A stretch of 64,000 nt of DNA from positions 186,001 to 250,000 of the forward strand of contig VGMN01000001.1 in NCBI GenBank assembly GCA_016866355.1, read 5' to 3'. Positions 34,322 to 43,871 of the stretch are shown here, piece after piece; position 1 is the stretch's first letter; each line of letters begins with the position of its first letter. This stretch comes from Bacteroidota bacterium (GTDB lineage Bacteria; Bacteroidota; Bacteroidia; Chitinophagales; Chitinophagaceae). Under the pieces are notes generated by a model, which made no database searches, was not told the DNA's origin, and saw only the letters and a list, made by a program, of their open reading frames with translations. Made by a program: the position numbers and the translations under genes.

Positions 34322-36880
34322 TTATTTGTTAGCCGTTTGCTGAATTTTATTCAGTTTCCCCACGTACAAACTTCGACCATGTGTACCCAGTACTATTTCA
34401 TTCTCCCGTTGTTGGATTGCAATGTCATGCACTGGTACAGATTGTGGTAATCCATTGTGCCAAGCTTTGTAGGTGGCACCTGCATCCTTACTTACATAAA
34501 CTCCACCATCTGTACCCACATATAGAATTGCAGGATTAACGGGATCCTCTCTTACCACATTGACAGGCTCTAGCGGAAGATTACCGCTGATATCCTTCCA
34601 GGTAATTCCACCATCCTCACTAACATACACATAAGGGTTAAAGTGGTCATGGCGATATCCATTTAATGTAACAAACACTCTATTTTCTGCATGTTGTGAA
34701 GCTACCACCCGGCTTACCCAAAGATTTTTTGTAGCAAGACCTGTTGTTGTTGCGATGGTTCTTTTCTTTTTGGTAGTAACAACAGGTTGTTGGTGAATGG
34801 CATTCCAAGTATAGCCACCATCAGTAGAACGATAGATACGACCATCGTCACTGCCCGTATAGAGTAAACCAAACCGAGTGGGAGATTCATCGATAGTGGT
34901 CAATGTCCCATAAGGAACATTGCCTTTGATTCCACCACCGGTAAGGTCTCCACCCATGGCAACCAATGTATCACCTTTGTTCATAGATCGATACAAGCGA
35001 TTGCTTCCGTAATAAAGAATATCGGGTTGGTGTTTGCTTAACAGAATGGGTGTTTGCCAATTAAATCGAAGTGGCTTTTCTCCCAGTTCATGTTGTGGAC
35101 GAAACATTTTGCCTCCCCCTCTTTTATCCTTATTATAACGCGCGTAAAACCCAAATTGAGAACCTGAATATACAGTGCTGTTGTCACGTTTATCTACTTG
35201 TGCTTGCATACCGTCGCCGCCATTAATCATTCGGTAGGCATACTGTCCATCATCGGTCCATCCAATACTCTCTCTGTGTGTAGAAGGGCCCCACCAGCTT
35301 CCATTGTCTTGTAACCCTCCGTAAACATTATAAGGTCTGGCATCATCTGTTGTAACATAATAGTATTGCCCAACGGAAGGACTATTGGCTTTAAACCAAT
35401 TTTTTCCATCATCGTAGGTGAGATTGATACCTCCATCATTTCCATTGATAAGATGCGCATCTTTTTTGGGGTTCACCCATAGCGCATGATGGTCTGCATG
35501 TACATTTTCCTTGTCGATAGTAGTAAAAGACTTTCCCCCATTGGTAGATACCTGTGCGGTAAATCCAAGAATAAAAACTTTATCCGGATTGGTATGCGAA
35601 GTGTAGATTTTGGCAAAGTAGTAACCATAGGTATTGAAAATACTAATGGGTTTTTCATTTGCTTTTTTCCAATGAGCACCACCATCCTGACTCACATATA
35701 CCTCGCATCCGGCAATTCCGGTATTTTGAAAACCATCATCACTATCCAACCAATCCCATAGGGCAACGGGCGTTAACTTACCCTCCGCTATTGCTTTTTT
35801 AAGGTTGATGGCACTATGTTGACGAGGAAAACGATTTTTACGAAGAAAACTATCTAATCGATTATTATTCAAATTGGCAAAATCTGCTGCACTAATAGAT
35901 TTGAAAAGTTCCTTGGTGTATACACTATCTGTAGTCTCTTTTTTTCCAGCCAGGGGAGTGTTGTTATCTACCACTGCATAAACCAGGTTAGCATTACCTG
36001 GGAATACAGTGAGTCCGATGCGTCCTATTTTATCTCCTTCCATAAAACCGGAGCCAGTTCCTGAAATTTTATTCCAGGTATTACCACCATCAACACTTTT
36101 AAAAATGCCGCTGGCAGGCCCGCTCTCCTCAAATTTCCAAGCTTCACGGCTACGTTGCCACATTGCGGCATAAAGCGTGGATGGATCTGTTGGGTGCATA
36201 GCCAAATCCACACATCCTGTTTGATTGTTTACAAATAAAGTACGTTGCCAGTTGGCTCCTCCGTCCGTAGTTTTATAAACACCTCTCTCTTCATTGGGGG
36301 AATATAAATGACCCAGTACAGCAACCCACGCTGTATTGGGATCGGTGGGATGTAACTTGATATCACCAATATGATGTGATTCGGCAAGTCCCAGGTGCTG
36401 CCAGTTTTTCCCATTGTCTTTTGAAAGGTAGACGCCTGTTCCTGCATAGGACGAACGGCTGCTATTCACTTCACCCGTTCCAGCCCAAATCATACGGGGA
36501 TTTGATTTCCAGTTAACGGCAATGTCTCCCAGAAATAAAATATCCAGGTTATCCATTATTGGCGTAAAGCTTTGTCCGTTATTGTTAGTGTGCCAAAGTC
36601 CTCCCGTAGCATAGGCTACATAAAATTCAGTGGGGTCCTCAGGATTCGCTTCAATGTCTACCACACGTCCACTCATGATACTAGGTCCAATATTTCTGAA
36701 CGAACTGCTGTTGAGCAGCGAGTCATTAAGTAATTCTTTTCGTTGTGCCATAGAAGCCAGCCGGCTACTGGCTGGTGTTGGGGTCACTAGAACTTGTGCA
36801 ATTACTGACTCAGTTAGAAGGCTACAAACAATTGCAACCAAGACAGCCATCCAATTTTTTTTAACAAGTATACAGTTCAT
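34322..36880 (-). CDS. VPS10/sortilin-like beta-propeller protein, exported
   Basis: An 852-residue secreted or periplasmic protein with a signal peptide (hydrophobic residues about 11-28). At least eight BNR/Asp-box-like blades are spaced along it: SKDNGKNW, TTDGGANW, SVDGGNTW, SQDGGAHW, STNGGKSF, STDGGYTW, SEDGGITW and SKDAGATY. This is the organisation of the VPS10-like propeller proteins often labelled glycosyl hydrolase in Bacteroidota; no hydrolase active site is apparent. Function unknown; perhaps peptide or glycan binding at the surface. It diverges from the MORN-like gene with a 30-bp spacer. Confidence 0.82.
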   Translation of the reverse strand: MNCILVKKNWMAVLVAIVCSLLTESVIAQVLVTPTPASSRLASMAQRKELLNDSLLNSSSFRNIGPSIMSGRVVDIEANPEDPTEFYVAYATGGLWHTNNNGQSFTPIMDNLDILFLGDIAVNWKSNPRMIWAGTGEVNSSRSSYAGTGVYLSKDNGKNWQHLGLAESHHIGDIKLHPTDPNTAWVAVLGHLYSPNEERGVYKTTDGGANWQRTLFVNNQTGCVDLAMHPTDPSTLYAAMWQRSREAWKFEESGPASGIFKSVDGGNTWNKISGTGSGFMEGDKIGRIGLTVFPGNANLVYAVVDNNTPLAGKKETTDSVYTKELFKSISAADFANLNNNRLDSFLRKNRFPRQHSAINLKKAIAEGKLTPVALWDWLDSDDGFQNTGIAGCEVYVSQDGGAHWKKANEKPISIFNTYGYYFAKIYTSHTNPDKVFILGFTAQVSTNGGKSFTTIDKENVHADHHALWVNPKKDAHLINGNDGGINLTYDDGKNWFKANSPSVGQYYYVTTDDARPYNVYGGLQDNGSWWGPSTHRESIGWTDDGQYAYRMINGGDGMQAQVDKRDNSTVYSGSQFGFYARYNKDKRGGGKMFRPQHELGEKPLRFNWQTPILLSKHQPDILYYGSNRLYRSMNKGDTLVAMGGDLTGGGIKGNVPYGTLTTIDESPTRFGLLYTGSDDGRIYRSTDGGYTWNAIHQQPVVTTKKKRTIATTTGLATKNLWVSRVVASQHAENRVFVTLNGYRHDHFNPYVYVSEDGGITWKDISGNLPLEPVNVVREDPVNPAILYVGTDGGVYVSKDAGATYKAWHNGLPQSVPVHDIAIQQRENEIVLGTHGRSLYVGKLNKIQQTANK

Positions 36881-36910
36881 GGGAACAGTTTTTTGGTAGT
36901 AAATTGAGGT

Positions 36911-37543
36911 ATGTTCAAACTTACTAAAATACTGGCATTATCCTGCTTCCTATTACAAGGATGGCTGCCTGCTAATGCTCAATGGAAGTCTTATTTGTTA
37001 TCACGCAGGGGCGATACACTCAATAGGGTAGATCAGTTAGACCAAAAACAGGGACCTTGGGTAGAATCAGTGCCTGAGCAACGAGGGGAAAGGGGCTATG
37101 AGGAAGAAGGGCATTATGAAAATGGTCAACGAGAGGGAGCTTGGAAAAGGTTTTCCTTAGAGGGAGTAAAAATAGCAGAGGAAAATTACCGGTGGGGAAA
37201 GTTGCATGGAAATCAACGTTACTACTCCTATAATGGAGGATTGATTCGGGAAGAACAATGGAGGGCTATGGATCCTGCCATTGCTTACGATACGGTAGCC
37301 GTGTATGATTTAAAGGATCCGGATAAAAGGGTGGGTGAAGTAATTGTAAAAAATGAAGGAATCGCACTCCGTCATGGAAGGATGGTCCACTATGACCCCC
37401 GAAGCGGACGGGTGTTATTGGTAGAAAATTATGTGATGAACAAAATACAGGAAGAGGCAACACCACTGGCAGCACCAGACACTACGCCCCGCGTGTTGCC
37501 AAAGGTGATTCAGGATTTTGATAAAAAGAAAAGAAAGAATTAG
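36911..37543 (+). CDS. MORN-like (YwqK-type) repeat protein, exported
   Basis: A 210-residue protein with a signal peptide (residues about 1-23, ending NAQ). The middle has short tyrosine/glycine-rich repeats: YEEEGHYENGQREGAWKRFS, EENYRWGKLHGNQRYYSYNG and RHGRMVHYDPRSG, resembling the MORN_2/YwqK repeat. YwqK proteins are sometimes labelled antitoxins; nothing here supports a toxin-antitoxin role. It ends in a lysine/arginine-rich tail. Stop codons overlap those of the convergent esterase by 4 nt. Confidence 0.7.
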   Translation: MFKLTKILALSCFLLQGWLPANAQWKSYLLSRRGDTLNRVDQLDQKQGPWVESVPEQRGERGYEEEGHYENGQREGAWKRFSLEGVKIAEENYRWGKLHGNQRYYSYNGGLIREEQWRAMDPAIAYDTVAVYDLKDPDKRVGEVIVKNEGIALRHGRMVHYDPRSGRVLLVENYVMNKIQEEATPLAAPDTTPRVLPKVIQDFDKKKRKN

Positions 37544-38361
37544 GGGGTAGCCGGCTTTGTAAAATACAGATTGAAGAAAAGTAATTGGAATGCCACGGCA
37601 TTTGTCCAATAATTCCAATCATGTTTGCCCGGCCTTGTTATATACTCATGCGGAATACCTCTATTGGCTAGTTGTTGGTGTAATTTTTCATTGATTCCAA
37701 AGAAAAAATCCTCTGTGCCACAATCAATAATTATGCTCGAAATGGCTGGATTAATTTTTTCAACCAAACCTGTAACGGAGTAGTCAATCCAACGTTGTGC
37801 GTGTTTGATGGTATCCCCAAGCAAACGAAGTAAACTCCAACTACTTTTTCGAAAACGCAGGTCAACACCGCCACTCATACTACCACAGGCGCCAAAGGTG
37901 TTGATATGTTTTAATCCCAAATACAATCCGCCATGTCCTCCCATACTTAACCCAGTAATAGCTCTTCCTGTTCTATCGGCTTTGGTTGGATAATGCCTGT
38001 CAATATAGGCAGGAATCTCCGCAGCTATATACGTTTCCCATTGAAGCGAATCAATCTCGGGACTATTTAAATACCAATCATTATTTCCTTCAGGACATAC
38101 CAGCATCATCTGGTACTGGTCAGCATACTCTTTTAAGGCAGGTACCCTAATAATCCAGTTGGCATACCAGCCACCATAACCATGCAATAGGTAGGTTACA
38201 GGATAAGGCCCTTTTTGTGGTGTTGATTGACTGGGTTGTATCACTACACAGCGAAAAGATTTTTTCATGGCCTTACTCTCAATCCAGACAGTATCTACGA
38301 TAGCTGCCTGAACGGAGAGTAGGGCAAATGAAAATTGAATGAGTAAGATAAACTTACGCAT
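37540..38361 (-). CDS. Esterase family alpha/beta hydrolase, exported
   Basis: A 273-residue secreted esterase of the EstA/S-formylglutathione hydrolase-like family. Signal peptide about residues 1-19, VTYLLHGYGGWYANW (oxyanion region), nucleophile Ser in ITGLSMGGHGGLYL, Asp in DCGTEDFFFG and His in RPGKHDWNYWTN. Substrate unknown, possibly an acylated glycan. It is 2 nt behind the M1 peptidase and is likely the third gene of the HupE/M1/esterase minus-strand operon. Confidence 0.85.
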   Translation of the reverse strand: MRKFILLIQFSFALLSVQAAIVDTVWIESKAMKKSFRCVVIQPSQSTPQKGPYPVTYLLHGYGGWYANWIIRVPALKEYADQYQMMLVCPEGNNDWYLNSPEIDSLQWETYIAAEIPAYIDRHYPTKADRTGRAITGLSMGGHGGLYLGLKHINTFGACGSMSGGVDLRFRKSSWSLLRLLGDTIKHAQRWIDYSVTGLVEKINPAISSIIIDCGTEDFFFGINEKLHQQLANRGIPHEYITRPGKHDWNYWTNAVAFQLLFFNLYFTKPATP

Positions 38362-38363
38362 TC

Positions 38364-40748
38364 TTAAAATCCTTTTTTAGCTTCTTGAGCGCGTTGCATT
38401 GGATTTCCACTTTGACCACCTGCACCACGACGAGGCCCCTGTCCTTGCTTAAACAAAGTGAATCGAGAGGGAGCTTCAAATTTATTCCAACTGTTATTTT
38501 TTTCATCAATATCGGCAGTTTCTCTCAGTGGATCTAGTTTAACAGAGGCTACTTCTTTATCCTTGATAAAGGCTTTAGTCACTTTCTTTTCATTCAATCG
38601 CCAAATTTGTGCAGGAATCTTTTCCACCTCTTTTGATCCGTCTTTAAACGTCCACTCAATAATGATTGGCATAACCAGTCCTCCTTTATTAGAGAAGGTT
38701 AATTCATATTGATGTAGGTTGCTGAATGAAGCTTTTTCTTCAGCAGTTAATTTTTCAGGCGCAGCACCACCAAAGTTTATCTCAATTTGTGCGGTGTCAT
38801 ACGGTTCCAGCCCGCGTGCATAACGCCAGTAAAAATCGCGTAAGGTTGTATCTGCATCAGTGGCATAGGTGATTGACTTATCCTCTCTATTTCGAATTTT
38901 AGAGATATCCTCAAACGAGTTGACTAATGGACGATCCACATTTCTCTTAAAAGAGCTAGCTCTTCCACCTGCTTGTGTGGCTGCTGTATCAACCATGGCA
39001 TATTTTACGGTATCCAATGAGATGTCACAGACTTCAGTGCTGTAAAACCAGCCTCTCCAAAACCAATCCAAATCTTCTCCACTGGCATCTTCCAACGTAC
39101 GGAATAAATCTGCTGGTTCAGGATGTTTGAAGGCCCATCTTCTGCAATATTCTTTAAATGAATAATCAAATAGCTCACGACCCATTACAGTTTCACGTAA
39201 GATGTTCAATCCGGTTGCAGGTTTTGAGTAGGCGTTGGGTCCAAACTGAATAATGTTATGGCTATTGCTCATGATGGGTTCCAATTGATCTTTCGGAAGT
39301 TTCATGTAGTCTGTAATGTATGCAGCAGGTCCCCTACGACTTGGGAATTTATTATCCCATAATTCTTCAGTTAGGTACTCTACGAACGTGTTGAGCCCTT
39401 CGTCCATCCAACTCCATTGTCTTTCGTCACTGTTGATAATCATTGGGAAAAAATTGTGTCCTACTTCATGGATAATTACTCCAATCATTCCATTTTTAGT
39501 ACTCTCGCTGTAGGTGCCATCTTTCTCTGTTCGTCCATAATTAAAACAAATCATGGGGTATTCCATTCCATTGGAGGCTTCTATGCTTTGTGCAACGGGA
39601 TAGGGGTAGGGAATCGTAAACTTAGAATATGTTTTAATGGTATGTGCCACTACTTTAGTAGAATAAGGACGGTATAAACCATAGGCTTCCTTTGGATAAC
39701 CGCTCATGCACATCACTTTTTTGCCTTCAACCATGGCAGGCATAGCATCCCAAATAAATTTTCGGGATGAGGTCCATGCAAAGTCGCGCACATTATCCGC
39801 TTTATAAATCCATGTTTTCTTTTGTGCAGATTTTTGTTTTTCTGCTGCTTTTGCCTCCTCTAACGTAACAACTTCAACGGGTTCTTTTGCAGTTTGTGCT
39901 TTATTCCAACGGTTCAATTGTGCCGGGCTCAATACCAAGGGATAATTCTGGCATTCTCCAGTTGAAAGAACTACGTGGTCTGCAGGAACTGTCATTTGAA
40001 CCTTGAAATTGCCAAATGTTAAGGCAAACTCACCTCGACCAGTGAATTGTTGATTTTGCCAGCCTTTGAAATCGCTGTACACGCAGAGACGGGGATACCA
40101 CTGTGACATAGTGAACAAATGATTTCCATCTTCAGGAAAATATTCAAATCCTCCGCGGCCACCTACTGTCATGCGGTCTGTAATCTTGTAATTCCAATCC
40201 AGCTTAAAAGCAAAACGTTGACCGGGTTTCAATGGAATAGGCAGTTCTACCCGCATCATCGTTTTGTTAATGGTATAGCGTAGTGGCTTTCCAAGGGCAT
40301 CCGTAAGTTTTGTAATTTGAAAACCTAATCCATTATCCCCTTTTTCTTCTGCAGCTTGTTGCAACTGCTGTATACTTAATTGTCTGCTTATTGACGAACC
40401 ATTTTGGTAATTAGCATTGTTGACTGAACTATGTTCATTTTCGTCCAGTTGTAGCCAGAGATAGGTAAGTACATCCGGTGAATTATTGAAGTAAGTAATG
40501 GTTTCACTTCCTTTTAACTTCAGGTTTTTTTCATCCAACTCGCACACAATATCATAGTCGCAGCGCTGTTGCCAATACTTGGGTCCAGGTGCACCGCTTG
40601 CTGTACGATACTCGTTTGGAGTAGGGAACGTAGTCCCCAATTGTTCAAACTTGTTGCCGTGGTTACTTCCCGGGTTGTTTTGAATGTTCTGTGCTTGTAC
40701 AGAAAGAGTTCCTACAAGCAACATAAAAATAAAGAGCAGGTTTCTCAT
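38364..40748 (-). CDS. M1 family metallopeptidase, exported
   Basis: A 794-residue zinc aminopeptidase-like protein with a signal peptide (residues about 1-19, VQAQN). The zinc site is HEVGH followed 18 residues later by the Glu of WMDEG, exactly the M1 HExxH-x18-E arrangement; GMEYPMICF occupies the place of the GAMEN substrate motif. The C-terminal region ends with a Gly/Arg/Gln-rich tail. ATG 40748 gives the signal peptide its proper position; an earlier in-frame start at 40802 would precede it by 18 residues. It lies 10 nt after the HupE-like gene. Confidence 0.9.
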   Translation of the reverse strand: MRNLLFIFMLLVGTLSVQAQNIQNNPGSNHGNKFEQLGTTFPTPNEYRTASGAPGPKYWQQRCDYDIVCELDEKNLKLKGSETITYFNNSPDVLTYLWLQLDENEHSSVNNANYQNGSSISRQLSIQQLQQAAEEKGDNGLGFQITKLTDALGKPLRYTINKTMMRVELPIPLKPGQRFAFKLDWNYKITDRMTVGGRGGFEYFPEDGNHLFTMSQWYPRLCVYSDFKGWQNQQFTGRGEFALTFGNFKVQMTVPADHVVLSTGECQNYPLVLSPAQLNRWNKAQTAKEPVEVVTLEEAKAAEKQKSAQKKTWIYKADNVRDFAWTSSRKFIWDAMPAMVEGKKVMCMSGYPKEAYGLYRPYSTKVVAHTIKTYSKFTIPYPYPVAQSIEASNGMEYPMICFNYGRTEKDGTYSESTKNGMIGVIIHEVGHNFFPMIINSDERQWSWMDEGLNTFVEYLTEELWDNKFPSRRGPAAYITDYMKLPKDQLEPIMSNSHNIIQFGPNAYSKPATGLNILRETVMGRELFDYSFKEYCRRWAFKHPEPADLFRTLEDASGEDLDWFWRGWFYSTEVCDISLDTVKYAMVDTAATQAGGRASSFKRNVDRPLVNSFEDISKIRNREDKSITYATDADTTLRDFYWRYARGLEPYDTAQIEINFGGAAPEKLTAEEKASFSNLHQYELTFSNKGGLVMPIIIEWTFKDGSKEVEKIPAQIWRLNEKKVTKAFIKDKEVASVKLDPLRETADIDEKNNSWNKFEAPSRFTLFKQGQGPRRGAGGQSGNPMQRAQEAKKGF

Positions 40749-40758
40749 GATTAGTATA

Positions 40759-41343
40759 TTAAAATGATAAAGGAAATCGATTATAACAAATGCTGGCAGC
40801 AATACCTAAAGCAAGTGAGGATAGTAAATAGGAATAGACTGAGGTGGAAGCTTTCATTTTTTCTGTGATTAAAAAAGTAATCCCAACTAAACCCCCCACA
40901 ATCGTTAACTGCCCTACTTCAAGCCCGCAATTAAAACCCAACAATCCCCAACCCAGCTGTTGATCTTCAGCAAGCATCATACGGATGGTGTTTGCAAAGC
41001 CTAATCCATGTATTAATCCAAAAAATAATGCCAGGGCATAGCTTTGATAGAGTTGTTGTGATGCAATAGGTTTAGTAATTAAATTTCTTCCAGCCGTAAG
41101 CACTATAGTTAACGGAATAAAGAATTCCACCCATTTGCTATCTACTTGTACCCAATCTCCCACACTCAGTAAAAGCGTCAGCGAATGCCCCACTGTGAAA
41201 GCTGTTACCAGGATCAGTATTGTTTTCCAATCCTTCCACCCATACCAAGCTAGCAAGGCCAATAAGAATAGCTGATGGTCTAGTGCGTCCCGGCTAATGA
41301 TATGCTCCCAACCAAATGGAAAATAAAACGTAAATGCCTCCAT
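40759..41343 (-). CDS. HupE/UreJ-like membrane protein
   Basis: A 194-residue protein with about six membrane helices. It has the family's histidine motifs HIISRDALDHQLFL, TVGHSLTL and FGLIHGLGFA. HupE/UreJ proteins are associated with nickel handling in hydrogenase or urease systems, but neither system is visible here; Bacteroidota homologues next to DUF6702 and M1 genes are uncharacterised. It is first in a minus-strand operon and diverges from the DUF6702 gene. Confidence 0.82.
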   Translation of the reverse strand: MEAFTFYFPFGWEHIISRDALDHQLFLLALLAWYGWKDWKTILILVTAFTVGHSLTLLLSVGDWVQVDSKWVEFFIPLTIVLTAGRNLITKPIASQQLYQSYALALFFGLIHGLGFANTIRMMLAEDQQLGWGLLGFNCGLEVGQLTIVGGLVGITFLITEKMKASTSVYSYLLSSLALGIAASICYNRFPLSF

Positions 41344-41418
41344 GTTTCAGCTAAGAATTTTTAGCGTTTCGAACAAGCTATGAAAATAATCCAGAGTTTT
41401 GTGATTGTAAAATAATTT

Positions 41419-41934
41419 ATGCAAACGGCACTTACCTTGGTTGGCTGGCTTTTATGGGGAATTTTGCCTTTAGCTGCCCCTCCCACAGCTACTCATCCCT
41501 TTCATGTGGGGGTCTTGGAGGTCAATCACAATACCGCGGAGGCCACCCTGGAAATCCAATGTAAACTTTTTACTGATGATTTTGAAGATGCCTTAGCTAA
41601 AGTTTACAAACGGAAGGCTGATTTGATTGCGCCCGCGCTGCATACTTCCATGGATACGCTGGTTCAGCAATATCTTAAATCGCACCTAACCATGCAGGTT
41701 AATGGAAAATTGGTTGCTGTAAATTATCTGGGTTTTGAGCAGGAAAGGGAGGCTGTATATGTTTATTTGGAGGTAGAAAACGTGCCTGCTGTAATTGAGA
41801 AAGTGGTTATTAAAACCAATTTATTATACGACTTATATGATGACCAGGTAAACCTGGTACATTGCTCTACAAGAAATACGCGTAAAAGCGCCAAGTTAGA
41901 TTATCCGGCCAGTGTTGCTCAATTGGAGTTTTGA
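41419..41934 (+). CDS. DUF6702-like exported protein
   Basis: A 171-residue protein with an N-terminal signal segment (hydrophobic residues about 4-20) followed by THPFHVGVLEVNHNTAEATL and IQCKLFTDDFEDAL, characteristic of the DUF6702 family. Function unknown. It pairs divergently with the HupE-like gene, and its substrate could be related to that membrane protein. The 75-bp gap contains no exact -7 element. Confidence 0.75.
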   Translation: MQTALTLVGWLLWGILPLAAPPTATHPFHVGVLEVNHNTAEATLEIQCKLFTDDFEDALAKVYKRKADLIAPALHTSMDTLVQQYLKSHLTMQVNGKLVAVNYLGFEQEREAVYVYLEVENVPAVIEKVVIKTNLLYDLYDDQVNLVHCSTRNTRKSAKLDYPASVAQLEF

Positions 41935-41937
41935 CGC

Positions 41938-43230
41938 TTACTCCATATCCTCTCTAATCGAATCGCTGATTTCTACTAATACTTTATCAATTCGGTGTCT
42001 GTCCATGTCCATAATCTCAAAAGTGAAGCCTTTCCACTGAAATTTTTCACCTGTTTTTGGAATTCGCTCAAGTTGATGCAGAATAAAACCCGCCAAGGTG
42101 TCAAAATCCTGTTCGCCATCGTTCATCCATTCTGTTTTCTCAAAATGGGATAAGAAATTATAAAAAGGAATCTGTGCATCTATCAGAAAGCTGCCATTTT
42201 CACGTTCAATGATTTCGTAATCCGGCCCTTCTTCTTGTGGAATCTCGCCCACAATGGCTTCTAAGATATCATTTAAGGTTAGCATGCCCTGAATACTACC
42301 GTATTCATCCACAATAAAGGCGGAATGCACTTTTGCAGATTTAAATCGTTCCAGTACTTGGTAGGCAGAAATATTTTCAGGAATGAATAATGCCGGTTGC
42401 ATTACTTGCCCAAGTTGTAAATGATCGGGGCTTACATAAAGATTTTTTATGGATACCACCCCTTTGATGGTATCAATACTGTTTTTGCAGATAGGGTAGG
42501 CCGAGTGGGGCTCTCCCATAATTTTTTCTTTGATTTGTTCTTCGGTATCTTTTTCGTTGAACCAAATAATATCACTTCTGTGTGTCATTAGTGAAGTGAT
42601 ACTGCGATCGCTAAGGTGAAAAACCCTCTCAATGATCTCCTGTTCCTCTTCTTCGATGTTGCCTGCTTCTGTTCCCTCAGTTATCAGTGTCTTGATTTCC
42701 TCTTCGGTAATTGCATCGTTGGTGCTTTTCCGAATCTTGAAAATCTTGAAGAATAATGTACTGCTGCTATTGAGTAACCATACAAAGGGGTAGGTGATTT
42801 GCGCAAACAAACGCATAGGACCTGCAACGGCCATGGCTAGTTTTTCTGATCGTATCAGCCCAATTCGTTTGGGTATCAGCTCTCCAAAAATGATGGAAAC
42901 GAAAGTTACTAGTACTACTATAATTAGGGTGGCAAGTGTATCCGCCAATTCCGGCTCAATTCCTTGTTGTATCAAATGCGGTAATAGGTCTTCGCTAAAC
43001 TTTTCTCCAGAGTAAACGCCGGTAAGAATAGAAATCAAGGTGATTCCAATTTGAACCGCTGATAAAAATAGCTCTGGATGGTTAGAAAGTTCCAGCGCCC
43101 GTTGCGCGCGTTTGTTTCCCTTTTCTGCTAAATGTTCAAGCCGTCCTTTTCTGGCTGAGACTAGTGCAATCTCAGACATAGAAAATAAGGCATTCAAAAA
43201 AATAAGTACACCGAGGATAATAAAATCCAT
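41938..43230 (-). CDS. CNNM/CBS-domain 'hemolysin' family membrane protein
   Basis: A 430-residue protein: an N-terminal CNNM membrane domain with three to four helices (MDFIILGVLIFLNALFSMSE, FGELIPKRIGLI near 120), a pair of CBS domains (about residues 200-330, including MTHRSDIIWF and VDEYGSIQGMLTLNDILEAI) and a C-terminal CorC/HlyC domain. These proteins are linked to magnesium or cobalt efflux; the hemolysin name is historical. It starts 17 nt after the PAP2 gene, giving a two-gene operon. It ends 3 nt from the convergent DUF6702 stop. Confidence 0.9.
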   Translation of the reverse strand: MDFIILGVLIFLNALFSMSEIALVSARKGRLEHLAEKGNKRAQRALELSNHPELFLSAVQIGITLISILTGVYSGEKFSEDLLPHLIQQGIEPELADTLATLIIVVLVTFVSIIFGELIPKRIGLIRSEKLAMAVAGPMRLFAQITYPFVWLLNSSSTLFFKIFKIRKSTNDAITEEEIKTLITEGTEAGNIEEEEQEIIERVFHLSDRSITSLMTHRSDIIWFNEKDTEEQIKEKIMGEPHSAYPICKNSIDTIKGVVSIKNLYVSPDHLQLGQVMQPALFIPENISAYQVLERFKSAKVHSAFIVDEYGSIQGMLTLNDILEAIVGEIPQEEGPDYEIIERENGSFLIDAQIPFYNFLSHFEKTEWMNDGEQDFDTLAGFILHQLERIPKTGEKFQWKGFTFEIMDMDRHRIDKVLVEISDSIREDME

Positions 43231-43247
43231 CTGAATTAGATCAAGTT

Positions 43248-43823
43248 TTAGCTACCGAAGATAGCAAATCGTGGCTGTTTGTTGAATTGGTTTGCAAACA
43301 GTGCGGCAAGAGCCGTGCCTACGAGGGATCCAACTAACACATCGCCGGGATAATGTACACCTACATATATCTGCGCATACCCAACCAGGAATGCCCATAG
43401 AAATAACAAATAACTTGTTTTGCCCAGCCATTTCCCCAGTGTTAAAAACATAAAGGTGGCTATTGCAAAATGATTTGCTGCATGATTAGATATAAAACTA
43501 AATCCCGTTCCACAGGCTGGTATTCGTAATAAAACTTCACCTGCTAACAATGGATCATTGCATGGTCGGAGCCGTTGTATAGTTTGTTTGATCAGCTGAT
43601 TGCCTATAAGATCCACTAACCCTACTGTGGTAAACAAGAAAAAAATCCACCAACCTGCTTTCTGTCTAAATCGGTATAGTAAGGCCACCAGCAATACCAG
43701 GTAGGCAGGTATCCAAAAAGTTGGGGTTCGCCAGAGGGGGAGAAGCCAATCAAAAAAAGCGTTTTCTCCTGCGGAATTAATTAATTTAAATAACCAGCGA
43801 TCCAGTTGTCCGAGTTTTTCCAA
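43248..43823 (-). CDS. PAP2-family lipid phosphatase, TTG start
   Basis: A 191-residue membrane phosphatase with about five helices. Motif 1 KQTIQRLRP (KxxxxxxRP), motif 2 SNHAANH in the place of PSGH, and motif 3 IYVGVHYPGD with the catalytic His are present; the Arg of motif 3 is replaced by Gln, as often seen in this Bacteroidota group. It likely dephosphorylates undecaprenyl diphosphate or a phospholipid. The start codon is TTG at 43823: no ATG lies near, and a TAnnTTTG promoter ends 19 nt upstream. Confidence 0.85.
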   Translation of the reverse strand: MEKLGQLDRWLFKLINSAGENAFFDWLLPLWRTPTFWIPAYLVLLVALLYRFRQKAGWWIFFLFTTVGLVDLIGNQLIKQTIQRLRPCNDPLLAGEVLLRIPACGTGFSFISNHAANHFAIATFMFLTLGKWLGKTSYLLFLWAFLVGYAQIYVGVHYPGDVLVGSLVGTALAALFANQFNKQPRFAIFGS

Positions 43824-43842
43824 GTGTTTTCAATTTCTTGAA

Positions 43843-43850
43843 CAAAAGTA
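43843..43850 (-). promoter_or_regulatory. PAP2 gene promoter, -7 element
   Basis: TACTTTTG on the minus strand is an exact TAnnTTTG match ending 19 nt before the TTG start codon, supporting that unusual start. Confidence 0.6.
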
Positions 43851-43871
43851 AGGGGCTTGTTTGTTTAAGTT

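Noticed and set aside
37163-37543. YwqK-type repeat protein as an antitoxin with a toxin partner
   Set aside because: No toxin-like gene is adjacent and the protein has a signal peptide; the antitoxin label of this family is not supported here.
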